Part shown: positions 42,143 to 52,012 of the stretch, in pieces
Layout: every line of letters begins with the position of its first letter
Position numbering within the stretch: position 1 is the stretch's first letter
DNA from: Prochlorococcus sp. W8
GTDB lineage: Bacteria > Cyanobacteriota > Cyanobacteriia > PCC-6307 > Cyanobiaceae
NCBI GenBank assembly: GCA_000291825.1
Contig: ALPF01000024.1
Span: 1-64,000, forward strand
DNA: 64,000 bases
Reading direction: 5' to 3'
Translations under genes and position numbers: made by a program
Notes under the pieces: model-generated
The model's input: the letters and a program-made list of their open reading frames with translations, nothing else
Told to the model about the DNA's origin: nothing
Databases searched by the model: none

Positions 42143-43675
42143 TTATTGCTTTATGGATTTGAAATCGGTAATATTTATACCTTCATAGTAATGACGAAGT
42201 ATCCTTTCATAATTAAAACCTAACTTTGCCATCTCAATTGCACCTGATTGAGATAAACCTACACCATGGCCAAAGCCTCCACCTGCAAAAAGCCAAAAAT
42301 CATCACTTAATTTATCAATTATAAATAAATTACTTGGTAAAAATTTCAAATACTTTCTAATATTATCTTTATTTAATGTCAATGGATCAGTTCTTCCTGA
42401 TTGTCTTATCTCTAATTTTATAACTCTTCCGCTTTGACCTCTTTCCATAATTTTCAAATCTATAGTTTTATCTTTTTGAAAAGATGAATTCTGCTTATTT
42501 ATAAGATTTAGAATTTGAGTGGATGAAATTTTTTTCGTCCATCTAAATAAGTAATGATTAGAGCCTAAGTATTTATTATTTTTATCGAAAATAAAATTTC
42601 TTAATGATTTCTTATTTTTAAAATAGGAATTGAATTTATTATTTCGCCCTCCGATAAGATCATACTTTGCTAGAAAATATGGATAATCCTTCATTTCCCA
42701 AGACTCACTTGAAGGAGCTGATATTCCTCCATTTGATGCATGATAAAAAGCATTAACTGGATTACCATTATAAGTCATTATCATATTTCTAGTTTCACTA
42801 ATAGCATTTTGAATATTTAAATTATTTTTAAATGATGGTTTATAGACCTGACATTGAGTTGTGATACATAAATGATAATTATCAGACTTAAACCTGTCAG
42901 AATTATAAATAGCCCATGTTCTAGCAATTATTGCTTGTGCTTTTAAAGCCTCCATTGGCGCGTCTGAACCTATTTCAAAAGGTAAAACGCCTCTTAAATA
43001 ATCATTAAAAGATAATTTTTGCACAAGAGTCCAGCTTCCATATGAATCTTTTATTAAATAAAAGTTTTTCCCATACTCAACATTATTTATTTTTATATTG
43101 TCTTTCGAAAAAATTCTTGTGATACTGTCTAACTTTTGAAAAACATATTCATTATTGATAAATGGTACTATTTTCTCTGAAATAGAAATCTTTTTTAATT
43201 TAAAGTTCTGATTAACAAGATTTTTTGCTCGATTAGGTAGCCATATTTCCCAATCATTTGGATATGTGATTTTGGGGCTAAGTCCTTTTTCTTCTAAGGG
43301 CAAGGACGCTCTTTTAGCGGATTCAAAACTAGCAAATGGATCTGAAACTAGTCTTTCAATTAAAAGTGTTTTTGAAAGAGGAACTTTATTAAATAATATA
43401 TCTACTTTTTTTGATTTATACTCAAGTCCATTTGATGAAATTATCTTCAACAGACTGCCTTTTTTTGATTCAAAACTTAAGAATCTATTTTGTGAAAATA
43501 CATTTTTCTCCCTACCAAGATATTGTTTAATACCAATTAATAAATAACCCTTATTAATTTCTTCTTTAAGGTTTAATTTCGTTAATTCTTCTGCATAGCA
43601 ATTAATAACATTCGTATAAAAACTTATAAAAAATAGACTGAATAAAATAAAGCGAAATTTTTTTTTGATTTTCAT
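42143..43675 (-). CDS. SpoIID/LytB domain protein, exported
   Basis: This 510-residue protein starts with a signal peptide (about 1-29, a basic MKIKKKFRFIL head followed by a hydrophobic core). The SpoIID domain follows: LSFNDYLRGVLPFEIGSDAP, MEALKAQAIIARTWAIYNSD, AFYHASNGGISAPSSESWE, and near the end FGHGVGLSQSGAIEMAKLG. SpoIID-type proteins cleave glycan strands of peptidoglycan or enhance amidases. The frame is open to TTG 43696, but ATG 43675 gives a proper signal peptide. An A9 run lies at codons 4-6. It forms a pair with the glycosyltransferase and is divergent from rpmI. Confidence 0.88.
   Translation of the reverse strand: MKIKKKFRFILFSLFFISFYTNVINCYAEELTKLNLKEEINKGYLLIGIKQYLGREKNVFSQNRFLSFESKKGSLLKIISSNGLEYKSKKVDILFNKVPLSKTLLIERLVSDPFASFESAKRASLPLEEKGLSPKITYPNDWEIWLPNRAKNLVNQNFKLKKISISEKIVPFINNEYVFQKLDSITRIFSKDNIKINNVEYGKNFYLIKDSYGSWTLVQKLSFNDYLRGVLPFEIGSDAPMEALKAQAIIARTWAIYNSDRFKSDNYHLCITTQCQVYKPSFKNNLNIQNAISETRNMIMTYNGNPVNAFYHASNGGISAPSSESWEMKDYPYFLAKYDLIGGRNNKFNSYFKNKKSLRNFIFDKNNKYLGSNHYLFRWTKKISSTQILNLINKQNSSFQKDKTIDLKIMERGQSGRVIKLEIRQSGRTDPLTLNKDNIRKYLKFLPSNLFIIDKLSDDFWLFAGGGFGHGVGLSQSGAIEMAKLGFNYERILRHYYEGINITDFKSIKQ
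43658..43666 (-). repeat. A9 run at the 5' end of the SpoIID-like gene
   Basis: Nine A in the coding sense make codons 4-6 (Lys-Lys-Lys) of the signal peptide. Slippage there would frameshift the whole protein. Confidence 0.9.
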
Positions 43676-43779
43676 AATATTCAAATTCTTTTGCAAATCC
43701 TGTCTTTAAATTGAAAACATTTGTTTGCGACAATGCATATTAAGGTTTAGATTAGTAAACTAATAATAAATGATTTTTA

Positions 43780-43977
43780 ATGTCAAAACTAAAGACACGT
43801 AAATCAGCAGCAAAAAGATTTAAAGCTACAGCTACTGGGAAATTTATGAGAAGAAGAGCTTTTCATAATCATTTACTTGACCATAAAAGTTCTAAGCTAA
43901 AAAGGCATTTGTCGACAAAAGCAGTGGTTGATGAAAGAGATGCCGATAATGTAAGATTAATGATTCCATACGCATAA
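43780..43977 (+). CDS. rpmI: 50S ribosomal protein L35
   Basis: L35 is a small basic ribosomal protein. The 65-residue sequence has the family pattern [39 protein letters not shown] and a C-terminal RLMIPYA. rplT follows after 27 bp. Unlike in many bacteria, infC is not adjacent. Confidence 0.98.
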
Positions 43978-44004
43978 ATTTAACTTTATATAACATAAAC
44001 ATCC

Positions 44005-44352
44005 ATGGCCAGAGTAAAAAGAGGGAACATCGCAAGAAAAAGAAGAAATAAAATCTTAAGTCTTGCAAAAGGATTCAGAGGAGGAAATAAAAACCTCTTT
44101 AGAACAGCTAATCAAAGAGTGATGAAAGCTCTCTGTAATGCTTACAGAGACAGAAGAAGAAGAAAAAGAGATTTCAGAAAACTATGGATAGCGAGAATCA
44201 ATGCTTCTGCAAGACTTAATGGTACAAATTACAGTCAATTAATTAATCAATTAAAATCTGCCGATATACGTTTAAATAGAAAAATGTTAGCTCAACTAGC
44301 ATTAAATGAACCTAAATGTTTTGAACAAATAGTTACATCCTCTAAAAAATAA
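44005..44352 (+). CDS. rplT: 50S ribosomal protein L20
   Basis: L20 is an assembly protein of the 50S subunit that binds 23S rRNA, and in many bacteria the rpmI-rplT leader. The 115-residue protein begins [18 protein letters not shown], has [20 protein letters not shown] and [20 protein letters not shown], and a usual length. It is followed by the TPR protein gene 40 bp later. Confidence 0.98.
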   Translation: MARVKRGNIARKRRNKILSLAKGFRGGNKNLFRTANQRVMKALCNAYRDRRRRKRDFRKLWIARINASARLNGTNYSQLINQLKSADIRLNRKMLAQLALNEPKCFEQIVTSSKK

Positions 44353-44392
44353 CTAATATATCTAGAATATATTTAAAAAATGTTCTTATTTC

Positions 44393-44950
44393 ATGGAGAT
44401 TTCTTCTTTTAAATCATATTTATTAATACTATTTATCCTTTTAGTAATAATTTCAATATTTGTTTTTAGACAATTTTTAAAAACCAGAAATGAAGAAATT
44501 AGTCTTATAAAATATGAGCAGCAAGGTATCGATTCACTTTCCACGGCAACAGAACTTTATGAATTTGGCTCTATTCAAATAAAAAAAAGACTTTATCCTC
44601 AAGCAACAAAAACACTTTTAAAAGCTATTAAATGTTCAGAAAATGAACCAATAGAAGGTAGAGCAATCATAGAGAATGCTCTGGGTTTTACATATGCGGC
44701 TCAAAAAGATTTCAAAAAAGCTATAAAACACTATAAGTTTGCAATTTCATCTTTACCTGATTACACAATAGCTTTGAATAATTTAGGATCTGCTCAACAA
44801 AATTTATTTGATTATGCAGAAGCATATTCAACCTATAAAAAAGTTTTAGAAATTGATCCAAAAAATAAAACTGCTCTAAAAAAATCCAAAGAATTAGAGC
44901 AAAGAACAAATTATAAACCTTTTACAGAGGCTAAAACTAAGGGATTTTAA
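44393..44950 (+). CDS. Membrane-anchored TPR protein, Ycf37-like
   Basis: This 185-residue protein has a single N-terminal membrane segment (residues 7-27), then three tetratricopeptide repeats (about 70-165), seen as [40 protein letters not shown] and [20 protein letters not shown]. The architecture matches Ycf37, a thylakoid TPR protein needed for efficient photosystem I assembly, but other cyanobacterial TPR proteins look similar, so this is a tentative family call. thiG starts immediately after the stop (1 bp gap), suggesting co-transcription. Confidence 0.7.
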   Translation: MEISSFKSYLLILFILLVIISIFVFRQFLKTRNEEISLIKYEQQGIDSLSTATELYEFGSIQIKKRLYPQATKTLLKAIKCSENEPIEGRAIIENALGFTYAAQKDFKKAIKHYKFAISSLPDYTIALNNLGSAQQNLFDYAEAYSTYKKVLEIDPKNKTALKKSKELEQRTNYKPFTEAKTKGF

Positions 44951-44951
44951 T

Positions 44952-45746
44952 ATGACAAACGATGACTTATTACGAATTGGTAATAAAAACTTTAGAAATA
45001 GATTAATGCTAGGAACTGGCAAATATAAGACACCTAAACTAATGGTAGATAGTTTACAAAGTTCAAATTGCGAAATAGTTACAGTTGCTGTTAGAAGAGT
45101 TAAAAGTAATACCGATAAAGAAAATTTAATGCAATTTATAGATTGGAGTAAGTATTGGATGTTGCCTAACACAGCAGGTTGTACAAATTCAGATGAAGCC
45201 ATAAGAATTGCAATGCTTGGTAGAGAATTAGCCAAATTATCTGGACAAGAGAATAATAATTTTGTCAAATTAGAGGTTATCCCTGACAAGAAATATTTAT
45301 TACCAGATCCAATTGAAACACTTAAAGCAGCAGAGTTTCTGATTAAGAAAAAATTTACTGTGCTGCCTTACGTTAATGCGGATCCATTGCTTTCAAAAAG
45401 ATTAGAAGAGGCTGGTTGTGCCACAGTTATGCCACTAGGTTCTCCTATAGGCTCAGGACAGGGTATCTTAAATACTGCCAATATATCAATTATTATCGAA
45501 AACTCAAAAATACCCGTGATTATTGATGCAGGTATTGGAGTACCTAGTGAAGCAGCCCAAGCAATGGAATTAGGTGCTGATGGACTTCTTGTAAATAGCG
45601 CGATTGCGTTGGCACAAGACCCTGTCAAAATGGCTAAAAGTATGAATTACGGAGTTTTAGCTGGAAGATATGCTTACTTAGCTGGAAGAATTAAAAAAAT
45701 TTCTCTTGCAAATCCAAGCTCCCCAGAAGAAAATATTTCAACGTGA
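44952..45746 (+). CDS. thiG: Thiazole synthase
   Basis: ThiG makes the thiazole phosphate of thiamine from DXP, dehydroglycine and ThiS thiocarboxylate. The 264-residue TIM barrel shows [21 protein letters not shown], the [15 protein letters not shown] loop, [33 protein letters not shown] and [19 protein letters not shown]. All family landmarks are present. It follows the TPR gene. sqdB is next after about 170 bp; I see only fragments of ORFs (under 60 codons) in that gap, and none is supported. Confidence 0.97.
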   Translation: MTNDDLLRIGNKNFRNRLMLGTGKYKTPKLMVDSLQSSNCEIVTVAVRRVKSNTDKENLMQFIDWSKYWMLPNTAGCTNSDEAIRIAMLGRELAKLSGQENNNFVKLEVIPDKKYLLPDPIETLKAAEFLIKKKFTVLPYVNADPLLSKRLEEAGCATVMPLGSPIGSGQGILNTANISIIIENSKIPVIIDAGIGVPSEAAQAMELGADGLLVNSAIALAQDPVKMAKSMNYGVLAGRYAYLAGRIKKISLANPSSPEENIST

Positions 45747-45917
45747 ATTATTAAACAAAGTTGTTTAGTGATAAATAATTAATTTTTATGAGAAAATGTT
45801 AAGAATTTATGATCAAGAAAAAAGATTTGAAACTTTTTTCAATAATTATGCACAGATTGAGAGCGTACTGTAGTAGTTTATTAATTAATAAATTGATAAG
45901 TCAAACTGGAGATTTGA

Positions 45918-47111
45918 GTGAAAGTTATTGTTCTTGGTGGAGATGGTTTTTGCGGTTGGCCTTGCGCGGTGAACTTAGCTGAACAAAATCACGAAGTTAT
46001 TATCGTCGACAATTTAAGTCGTAGAAAAATTGATATTGATCTAGAAGTTGAGTCTCTAACTCCTATTTCCTCAATAAATGAAAGACTTAATGCGTGGGAA
46101 GAAATTGGTGGCAAGCCAATAAAATTCCTTAACATTGACATTTCAAAACAATATCAAAAACTTCTAAATTTATTGATTGATGAGAAACCTGACTCAATTA
46201 TTCATTTTGCTGAACAAAGAGCAGCTCCTTACTCTATGAAGTCAAGTTTTACAAAAAGATATACAGTTGATAACAATGTAAATGGAACTCATAATCTGTT
46301 GGCTGCAATTGTTGAAAGTAACTTAGATATACATATTGTTCATCTTGGGACTATGGGAGTCTATGGTTACGGTTCTCATAGAGGGGCTACGATTCCCGAA
46401 GGTTATTTAAAAGTTGAAGTACCTCAACCAGATGGAAGCAGATTTGAAGAAGAAATACTGCATCCAGCTAGTCCAGGAAGTGTATACCATATGACTAAAA
46501 CCTTAGATCAATTACTATTCTTGTATTACAATAAAAATGATCTTATAAGAATCACAGATTTACATCAAGGAATAGTTTGGGGAACAAATACTGATGCCAC
46601 ACTAAAGGATCCTAGATTAACCAATAGATTTGATTATGATGGCGATTACGGAACAGTCCTAAATAGATTTTTAATGCAAGCGGCAATAGGCTATCCTCTT
46701 AGTGTTCATGGAACAGGTGGACAAACAAGAGCATTTATTCATATTAAGGATTCAGTAAAATGTGTCCAATTAGCCTTAGAAAATCCACCTAAACCTGGCG
46801 AAAGAGTAAAAATTTTTAATCAGATGACAGAAAGTCATCAGGTTGGAGAGTTAGCAAAAAAAGTTGCAGCGCTTACTGGTGCAGAAATTAATTACTTACC
46901 AAACCCTAGAAACGAAGCAGTAGAAAACGACCTCATTGTAGATAATAGATGTTTTATCGAGCTAGGGTTAAACCCGACTACATTAGATAATGGACTACTT
47001 GTAGAAGTATTAGAAGTAGCTAAAAAGTACTCTAATAGATGTGACAAAAAAAGGATTCCATGTATCTCGGCATGGACTAAGACGCAACAAGAAGCTATAA
47101 AATCAAAATAA
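45918..47111 (+). CDS. sqdB: UDP-sulfoquinovose synthase
   Basis: SqdB converts UDP-glucose and sulfite to UDP-sulfoquinovose, the head-group donor for the sulfolipid SQDG. The 397-residue short-chain dehydrogenase-type protein has the NAD loop VLGGDGFCGWP, FAEQRAAPYSM (family specific), the active-site YHMTK (Y-x3-K) and NGTHNLLAAI. It starts at a GTG at 45918. With sqdX 25 bp downstream it forms the sulfolipid operon; sulfolipid replaces phospholipid and so saves phosphorus in oligotrophic picocyanobacteria. Confidence 0.98.
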   Translation: MKVIVLGGDGFCGWPCAVNLAEQNHEVIIVDNLSRRKIDIDLEVESLTPISSINERLNAWEEIGGKPIKFLNIDISKQYQKLLNLLIDEKPDSIIHFAEQRAAPYSMKSSFTKRYTVDNNVNGTHNLLAAIVESNLDIHIVHLGTMGVYGYGSHRGATIPEGYLKVEVPQPDGSRFEEEILHPASPGSVYHMTKTLDQLLFLYYNKNDLIRITDLHQGIVWGTNTDATLKDPRLTNRFDYDGDYGTVLNRFLMQAAIGYPLSVHGTGGQTRAFIHIKDSVKCVQLALENPPKPGERVKIFNQMTESHQVGELAKKVAALTGAEINYLPNPRNEAVENDLIVDNRCFIELGLNPTTLDNGLLVEVLEVAKKYSNRCDKKRIPCISAWTKTQQEAIKSK

Positions 47112-47136
47112 AAAATTTGAATGATTCCCTAAAAAC

Positions 47137-48267
47137 GTGAAAATTGCATTCTTTACCGAAACTTTTCTACCAAAAGTTGATGGAATTGTAACAAGATTAA
47201 CAAAGACAATTGACAACCTTGTACAAAATGGTGATGAAGTTGTAGTGTTTTGCCCGGAAGGTTGTCCAACAGAATATAAAGGAGCGAAGATAATAGGTGT
47301 AGCAGCTATGCCTTTGCCTTTATATCCGGAATTGAAATTAGGATTACCAGGTCCTGCAGTATCTGATGCCTTAGAGAACTTTAAACCTGATTTAATACAT
47401 GTCGTTAATCCTGCCGTATTAGGTCTAGGAGGTATTTGGCTTGCTAAATCAAATAATATACCTCTTATTGCAAGCTATCATACACACCTTCCAAAATATC
47501 TTGAACATTATGGCATGGGAATGTTAGAACCCCTTTTATGGGAATTATTAAAAGCAGCTCATAATCAAGCATTACTTAATCTTTGCACATCAACAGCAAT
47601 GGTTGAAGAACTCGAAAGTAAAGGGATTAAAAGAACAGCACTCTGGCAAAGAGGTGTAGATACTGAAATATTCAGACCTGAATTTAGAAATCAAAAAATG
47701 AGGAATAAATTACTTGGAAAATATCCTGATAAGAATTCTTTATTGATTTACGTTGGGAGATTATCAGCTGAGAAGCAAATAGAAAGAATTAAACCTGTTC
47801 TTGAAGAAATTCCAGATACAACTTTAGCACTTGTGGGCGATGGACCATATAGAAACCAACTAGAAAAAATTTTTGAAAATACACAAACAAATTTTATAGG
47901 CTACTTATCTGGAGAAGAATTAGCTAGCGCATATGCTTCGGGAGATATATTTTTATTTCCTTCTAGTACTGAAACTCTTGGCTTAGTTTTACTAGAAGCA
48001 ATGGCAGCAGGATGCCCTGTTATTGGTGCAAACAAAGGAGGTATACCAGATATTATTAATGACGGAGTTAACGGCTGTTTGTACGATCCAGATGGAGTTG
48101 ATGAAGGCAAATCAAGTTTAATTGAAGCTACAAAAAAGATCCTTAATAACAATAACAAAAAAGAGAATATGAGAGTTGAAGCCAGGAAAGAGTCTGAAAA
48201 ATGGAACTGGAATCAAGCCACATTACAGTTAAAAAAATATTACGAAGAAACTCTTAAACAAGTTTAA
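47137..48267 (+). CDS. sqdX: Sulfoquinovosyltransferase (SQDG synthase)
   Basis: SqdX transfers sulfoquinovose to diacylglycerol to finish SQDG. The 376-residue GT4-family protein has FFTETFLPKVDGIVTRLTKT, a GT-B hinge, YVGRLSAEKQIERIKPV and the nucleotide-sugar motif FPSSTETLGLVLLEAMAAG, containing the conserved E-x7-E. It begins at GTG 47137 and directly follows sqdB. The C-terminus is close to the convergent 83-residue gene. Confidence 0.97.
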   Translation: MKIAFFTETFLPKVDGIVTRLTKTIDNLVQNGDEVVVFCPEGCPTEYKGAKIIGVAAMPLPLYPELKLGLPGPAVSDALENFKPDLIHVVNPAVLGLGGIWLAKSNNIPLIASYHTHLPKYLEHYGMGMLEPLLWELLKAAHNQALLNLCTSTAMVEELESKGIKRTALWQRGVDTEIFRPEFRNQKMRNKLLGKYPDKNSLLIYVGRLSAEKQIERIKPVLEEIPDTTLALVGDGPYRNQLEKIFENTQTNFIGYLSGEELASAYASGDIFLFPSSTETLGLVLLEAMAAGCPVIGANKGGIPDIINDGVNGCLYDPDGVDEGKSSLIEATKKILNNNNKKENMRVEARKESEKWNWNQATLQLKKYYEETLKQV

Positions 48268-48274
48268 ATACCTA

Positions 48275-48526
48275 TTAAGCAACGTTTGGAGGTGGCGTAG
48301 GACTATTTATAGAAGTTATAGGTAAAACTAAAGTAGCTATATTTTGGTTCTTTTCAGGTCTTTTCCTTCTGGGTACTCTTATTCCAAATGGAACTCTGAT
48401 AACATTTGTTCCATCGACTGAAAGGACTTCATTCGTATTGTTAAGGTTCTTAACAAAATCAGGTAATTTTACAAAATTACTTGAAAAATCTTTAATTTTT
48501 TCATCTTTTGATGAATCTTTTCTCAT
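48275..48526 (-). CDS. Conserved small hypothetical protein
   Basis: This is an 83-residue hydrophilic protein with a Lys and Asp-rich N-terminus, a central NVIRVPFGIRVPRRKRPEK basic patch, and a Pro-rich end (PTPPPNVA). There is no signal peptide or membrane segment. I do not recognise a domain. Codon use looks like its neighbours, and it has an ATG start at 48526 (about 128 bp upstream to gcvP's end). It could be a small RNA- or membrane-associated factor, but no function is proposed. Confidence 0.6.
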   Translation of the reverse strand: MRKDSSKDEKIKDFSSNFVKLPDFVKNLNNTNEVLSVDGTNVIRVPFGIRVPRRKRPEKNQNIATLVLPITSINSPTPPPNVA

Positions 48527-48654
48527 AGCTTCAAATACCCCAAAAAATTTGATGCTTGGATATAGTAGTAAAAAAAAACCAAAAAAAACTTTAAGAAAAA
48601 ATTAATTTTTTATTTTCCTTGAATTTAACGAATGAATAAACACAATGCCACCCC

Positions 48655-51564
48655 TTAAGCGCATTTTTTTTCTTCAATTAAATTTTCATTATTTTCAAAA
48701 CTGCAAGAGCAAACAAGATTCCTATCTCCATAAGCATTATTTATCCTTGAAACAGGAGACCAATATTTATTATAAAAATTAATGTTATAAGGATAAGCTG
48801 CTCTCTCTTTAGAATAAGGTCTATCCCAATTTTCAATAATTAATTCTTTTAACGTATGTGGAGCATTAATGATTGGGTTGTCGTTCCTTGGTAATAAATT
48901 ATTTTTAATCTCCATTATTTCATCTCCAATGCTTAGCATAGCGTCACAAAATCTATCAATTTCTTTTAAAGACTCACTCTCAGTAGGCTCAATCATCATC
49001 GTTTCAGCTACTGGCCAGCTAATTGTTGGAGCATGAAAACAATAGTCTATAAGCCTTTTTGCAATATCATTAACACCTAAACCTACACTTTGCCTTAGAT
49101 CTCTAAAATCGAGAATACATTCATGCGCAACAAAATTATTTTTTCCTTTATACAAGACTTTAAATTTTTCTTTTAATGAAGAAGCAATATAATTTGCCGA
49201 CAATATTGCGTGAGAACTTGATCTTCTGAGGCCTTCATAACCAATCATTCTTATATACATCCAACTTATTGGGAGTATACTTGCGCTGCCATATTCAGAT
49301 GAAGACACTGAATAAGATGAATGATCCCCACTCCTAAATTCATGCAGGTTATGTTTAGGCAAGTAAGGCCTTAAAACCTTTGAGACAGCTATTGGACCAA
49401 CGCCTGGGCCTCCTCCTCCATGAGGGATGCAAAATGTTTTGTGTAAATTCAAATGACAAACATCAACACCATAATTACCAGGTTTGCATAAACCTACTTG
49501 AGCATTTAAATTCGCTCCATCAAGATATACAAAAGCACCCGTACCATGTACTGAATCACAAATTTCTCTTATTTTCTCCTCAAAAACTCCATGAGTTGAA
49601 GGGTAAGTAAGCATTAAGGCCCCAATCTTGGAACCAAAAGATTTAATCTTTATGGATAAATCATCAAAATCTATATTACCTTCTACATCACATTCTATTG
49701 AAACCACTTTAAATCCAGCCATTACAGCACTAGCAGGATTTGTCCCATGAGCACTTTTAGGTATTAAACATATATCTCTATCCAAATCATTTTTATCATA
49801 AAAATAAGATCTTATAGATAAAAGACCCGCTAATTCTCCTTGTGAGCCAGCATTTGGTTGGAAAGAAACCGCTTCTAGACCAACAATCTCACTTATCCAC
49901 TCTTCAAGATCAGATATTACACGTAAAAAACCTCTGTTTTGAGACTTAGGAGAAAAAGGATGAACTGAAGAAAATTTGCTCCAAGAAATAGGATTTAATT
50001 CAGCAGCCGCATTTAATTTCATAGTACAACTACCCAGAGGAATCATACCATCGACAAGTGAAAAATCTTTTTCTGCTAGTTTATAGATATAGCGCATCAA
50101 TTCACTTTCACTTTTGTTAAGTTGAAATACGTTTTGTTGCAAACAATTATCCTTTCTGAGAGGGATACCATCAAGATGAAAAGTTCCATCTAATTTATCC
50201 ACCATTTCTATTTTTTTATTTATTACTGTTGAAATAAAATTCAAAATCTTAAAAATTTCATTTTCGTCAGTTAATTCATCTAAAGAGACACCAAAACCCG
50301 TAGCATCATTTATGTCCACTCCTAAAGGTAGAATCCTTAAATTAAATCCTTCTTTTAAAGCCGCTTTATGAATATCTACTGCTTTTTCAGAATAAACATC
50401 AAAACTATCAAACCTTATGCCTTGATTAATATGAAAACCAAATTTGTGTAATTGTCTCTCTAAATATCTTCTATAAATTACAATTCTTTTAGCGATTTTC
50501 CTTAAGCCTGATAAACCATGATAAATCGCATAAAAAGATGAAATAACAGCTAATAAAGATTGCGCCGTACATATATTACTCGTAGCTTTTTCTCTTCTAA
50601 TATGCTGTTCTCGAGTTTGCAAAGCCAATCTCAAAGATTTTTCACCACCTTTAGAAACTGTTTCACCTACTATCCGTCCTGGGATCAATCTCTTGAATTT
50701 ATCCATGCATGCAAAAAAAGCAGCATGTGGTCCACCAAAACCAATTGGAACTCCAAATCTTTGCATTGAACCAATAGCGATATCTACTCCAAAATGTGCA
50801 ATAGGTTTAATTAAAATCTGCGCCAAAGGATCAATAGCAGCACAGACACAAATATCTAATTTATGTGCTTTGGAAATAAGAAAAGAGGGATCAAATAACT
50901 CACCATTTTGTCCCGGCAGTTGAATTAAGACTCCAAAAACAGATGTATCAATCTCACAATTATTACTATCAAATCTTCTTAAAATTATTCCACTTGGATT
51001 AGCACGAGTAACTAAAACATTATAAGAATGATTAAAAACTGATTCATGAACCAAAAAGACATTTGCGTCCTTATTTTTCCTTGATGTATAAGCAACTGCC
51101 ATAGCCTCTGCCGCAGCTGTTCCTTCATCCAATAAAGATGCATTAGCTATAGGAAATCCTGTTAACTCACAAATTAAAGTTTGAAAATTAAAAAGAGCCT
51201 CAAGTCGTCCCTGAGATATTTCTGCTTGATATGGAGTATATGCCGTATACCAACGAGGATTTTCAAGGACATGTCTTTTTATAACTTCTGGCATATGAGT
51301 CCCATAATAACCTAGTCCAATTAAAGACCTCATAGAGCTATTGAGATTTGATATTTTTTCTAATTCATCTAATGCTTTCAGTTCCGTAGTTCCTAAAGGT
51401 AGTTTATGACTATTTTCTTGAGATTTAATTTCTTGAGGAATTACTTGACAAAGAAATTCTTCCAAATCTTTAAAACCAAGCTTAGATAACATTCGCTTTT
51501 CATCGTCTTTATTAAGCCCTAAATGTCTATGTTCAAACAAATCAGAATACTGATCCAATTTCAT
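48655..51564 (-). CDS. gcvP: Glycine dehydrogenase (decarboxylating), P protein
   Basis: GcvP decarboxylates glycine with PLP and passes the aminomethyl group to the lipoyl arm of GcvH. This clears photorespiratory glycine and feeds C1 metabolism. The 969-residue protein has GYYGTHMPEVIKRHVLENP, the PLP Lys709 in HLNLHKTFC followed by IPHGGGGPGVGP, and PLGSCTMKLNAAAELNPI. gcvH lies 52 bp upstream on the same strand; gcvT is not in the window. No glycine riboswitch fits in the short leader. Confidence 0.98.
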   Translation of the reverse strand: MKLDQYSDLFEHRHLGLNKDDEKRMLSKLGFKDLEEFLCQVIPQEIKSQENSHKLPLGTTELKALDELEKISNLNSSMRSLIGLGYYGTHMPEVIKRHVLENPRWYTAYTPYQAEISQGRLEALFNFQTLICELTGFPIANASLLDEGTAAAEAMAVAYTSRKNKDANVFLVHESVFNHSYNVLVTRANPSGIILRRFDSNNCEIDTSVFGVLIQLPGQNGELFDPSFLISKAHKLDICVCAAIDPLAQILIKPIAHFGVDIAIGSMQRFGVPIGFGGPHAAFFACMDKFKRLIPGRIVGETVSKGGEKSLRLALQTREQHIRREKATSNICTAQSLLAVISSFYAIYHGLSGLRKIAKRIVIYRRYLERQLHKFGFHINQGIRFDSFDVYSEKAVDIHKAALKEGFNLRILPLGVDINDATGFGVSLDELTDENEIFKILNFISTVINKKIEMVDKLDGTFHLDGIPLRKDNCLQQNVFQLNKSESELMRYIYKLAEKDFSLVDGMIPLGSCTMKLNAAAELNPISWSKFSSVHPFSPKSQNRGFLRVISDLEEWISEIVGLEAVSFQPNAGSQGELAGLLSIRSYFYDKNDLDRDICLIPKSAHGTNPASAVMAGFKVVSIECDVEGNIDFDDLSIKIKSFGSKIGALMLTYPSTHGVFEEKIREICDSVHGTGAFVYLDGANLNAQVGLCKPGNYGVDVCHLNLHKTFCIPHGGGGPGVGPIAVSKVLRPYLPKHNLHEFRSGDHSSYSVSSSEYGSASILPISWMYIRMIGYEGLRRSSSHAILSANYIASSLKEKFKVLYKGKNNFVAHECILDFRDLRQSVGLGVNDIAKRLIDYCFHAPTISWPVAETMMIEPTESESLKEIDRFCDAMLSIGDEIMEIKNNLLPRNDNPIINAPHTLKELIIENWDRPYSKERAAYPYNINFYNKYWSPVSRINNAYGDRNLVCSCSFENNENLIEEKKCA

Positions 51565-51616
51565 TTTTAATATTTTTATTTAAAATAGCCGATATTCAGG
51601 AATTTGCTTTAAGTTG

Positions 51617-52006
51617 TTATGTTGGTGCAACTTTCAACTTATATTCTTCAGAACTCATTAAATTATCATAATTATAATTGGGTTCTGGCTTAACTAAAAT
51701 AAGCCAACCATCATTAATAGGGTCATTTTGGAGAATTTCAGGGTTATCAATCACTTCTTGATTCTTTTCAATAATTTCTCCCTGAAAAGGAAGATAAACT
51801 TCCTCTACTGCTTTAACAGATTCAATTGTTCCAAAAGTATCGCCCTTCAGTATCACTTCCCCTTTTTCAGCTAATTCCACAAAGACAATATCTCCTAACT
51901 GATCAATAGCAAATTCACTAACTCCCATTCTTATTAGACCATTTTCTTCTTTAACATATTCATGCGTATCAGCATATTTTAAATTTTCTGGAAAAGAATA
52001 AGTCAT
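51617..52006 (-). CDS. gcvH: Glycine cleavage system H protein
   Basis: GcvH carries a lipoyl group that shuttles the aminomethyl intermediate between P, T and L proteins. The 129-residue protein has FVELAEKGEVILKGDTFGTI and the lipoylation site ESVKA (Lys65), followed by EEVYLPFQGEIIEKN. It is 52 bp from gcvP and 6 bp from the PLP enzyme gene upstream, all minus strand. Confidence 0.97.
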   Translation of the reverse strand: MTYSFPENLKYADTHEYVKEENGLIRMGVSEFAIDQLGDIVFVELAEKGEVILKGDTFGTIESVKAVEEVYLPFQGEIIEKNQEVIDNPEILQNDPINDGWLILVKPEPNYNYDNLMSSEEYKLKVAPT

Positions 52007-52012
52007 AAATAT

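Noticed and set aside
45788-45917. Small ORFs before sqdB (25 and 57 codons)
   Set aside because: The 57-codon frame runs into sqdB out of frame, and neither has family-like sequence.
48575-48600. Long A runs upstream of the 83-residue gene, as a possible terminator
   Set aside because: Poly-A without a GC-rich hairpin is background in this genome.
51565-52012. Glycine riboswitch upstream of gcvH-gcvP
   Set aside because: The genes are 6 to 52 bp apart and I see no tandem aptamer-like structure; there is no space.
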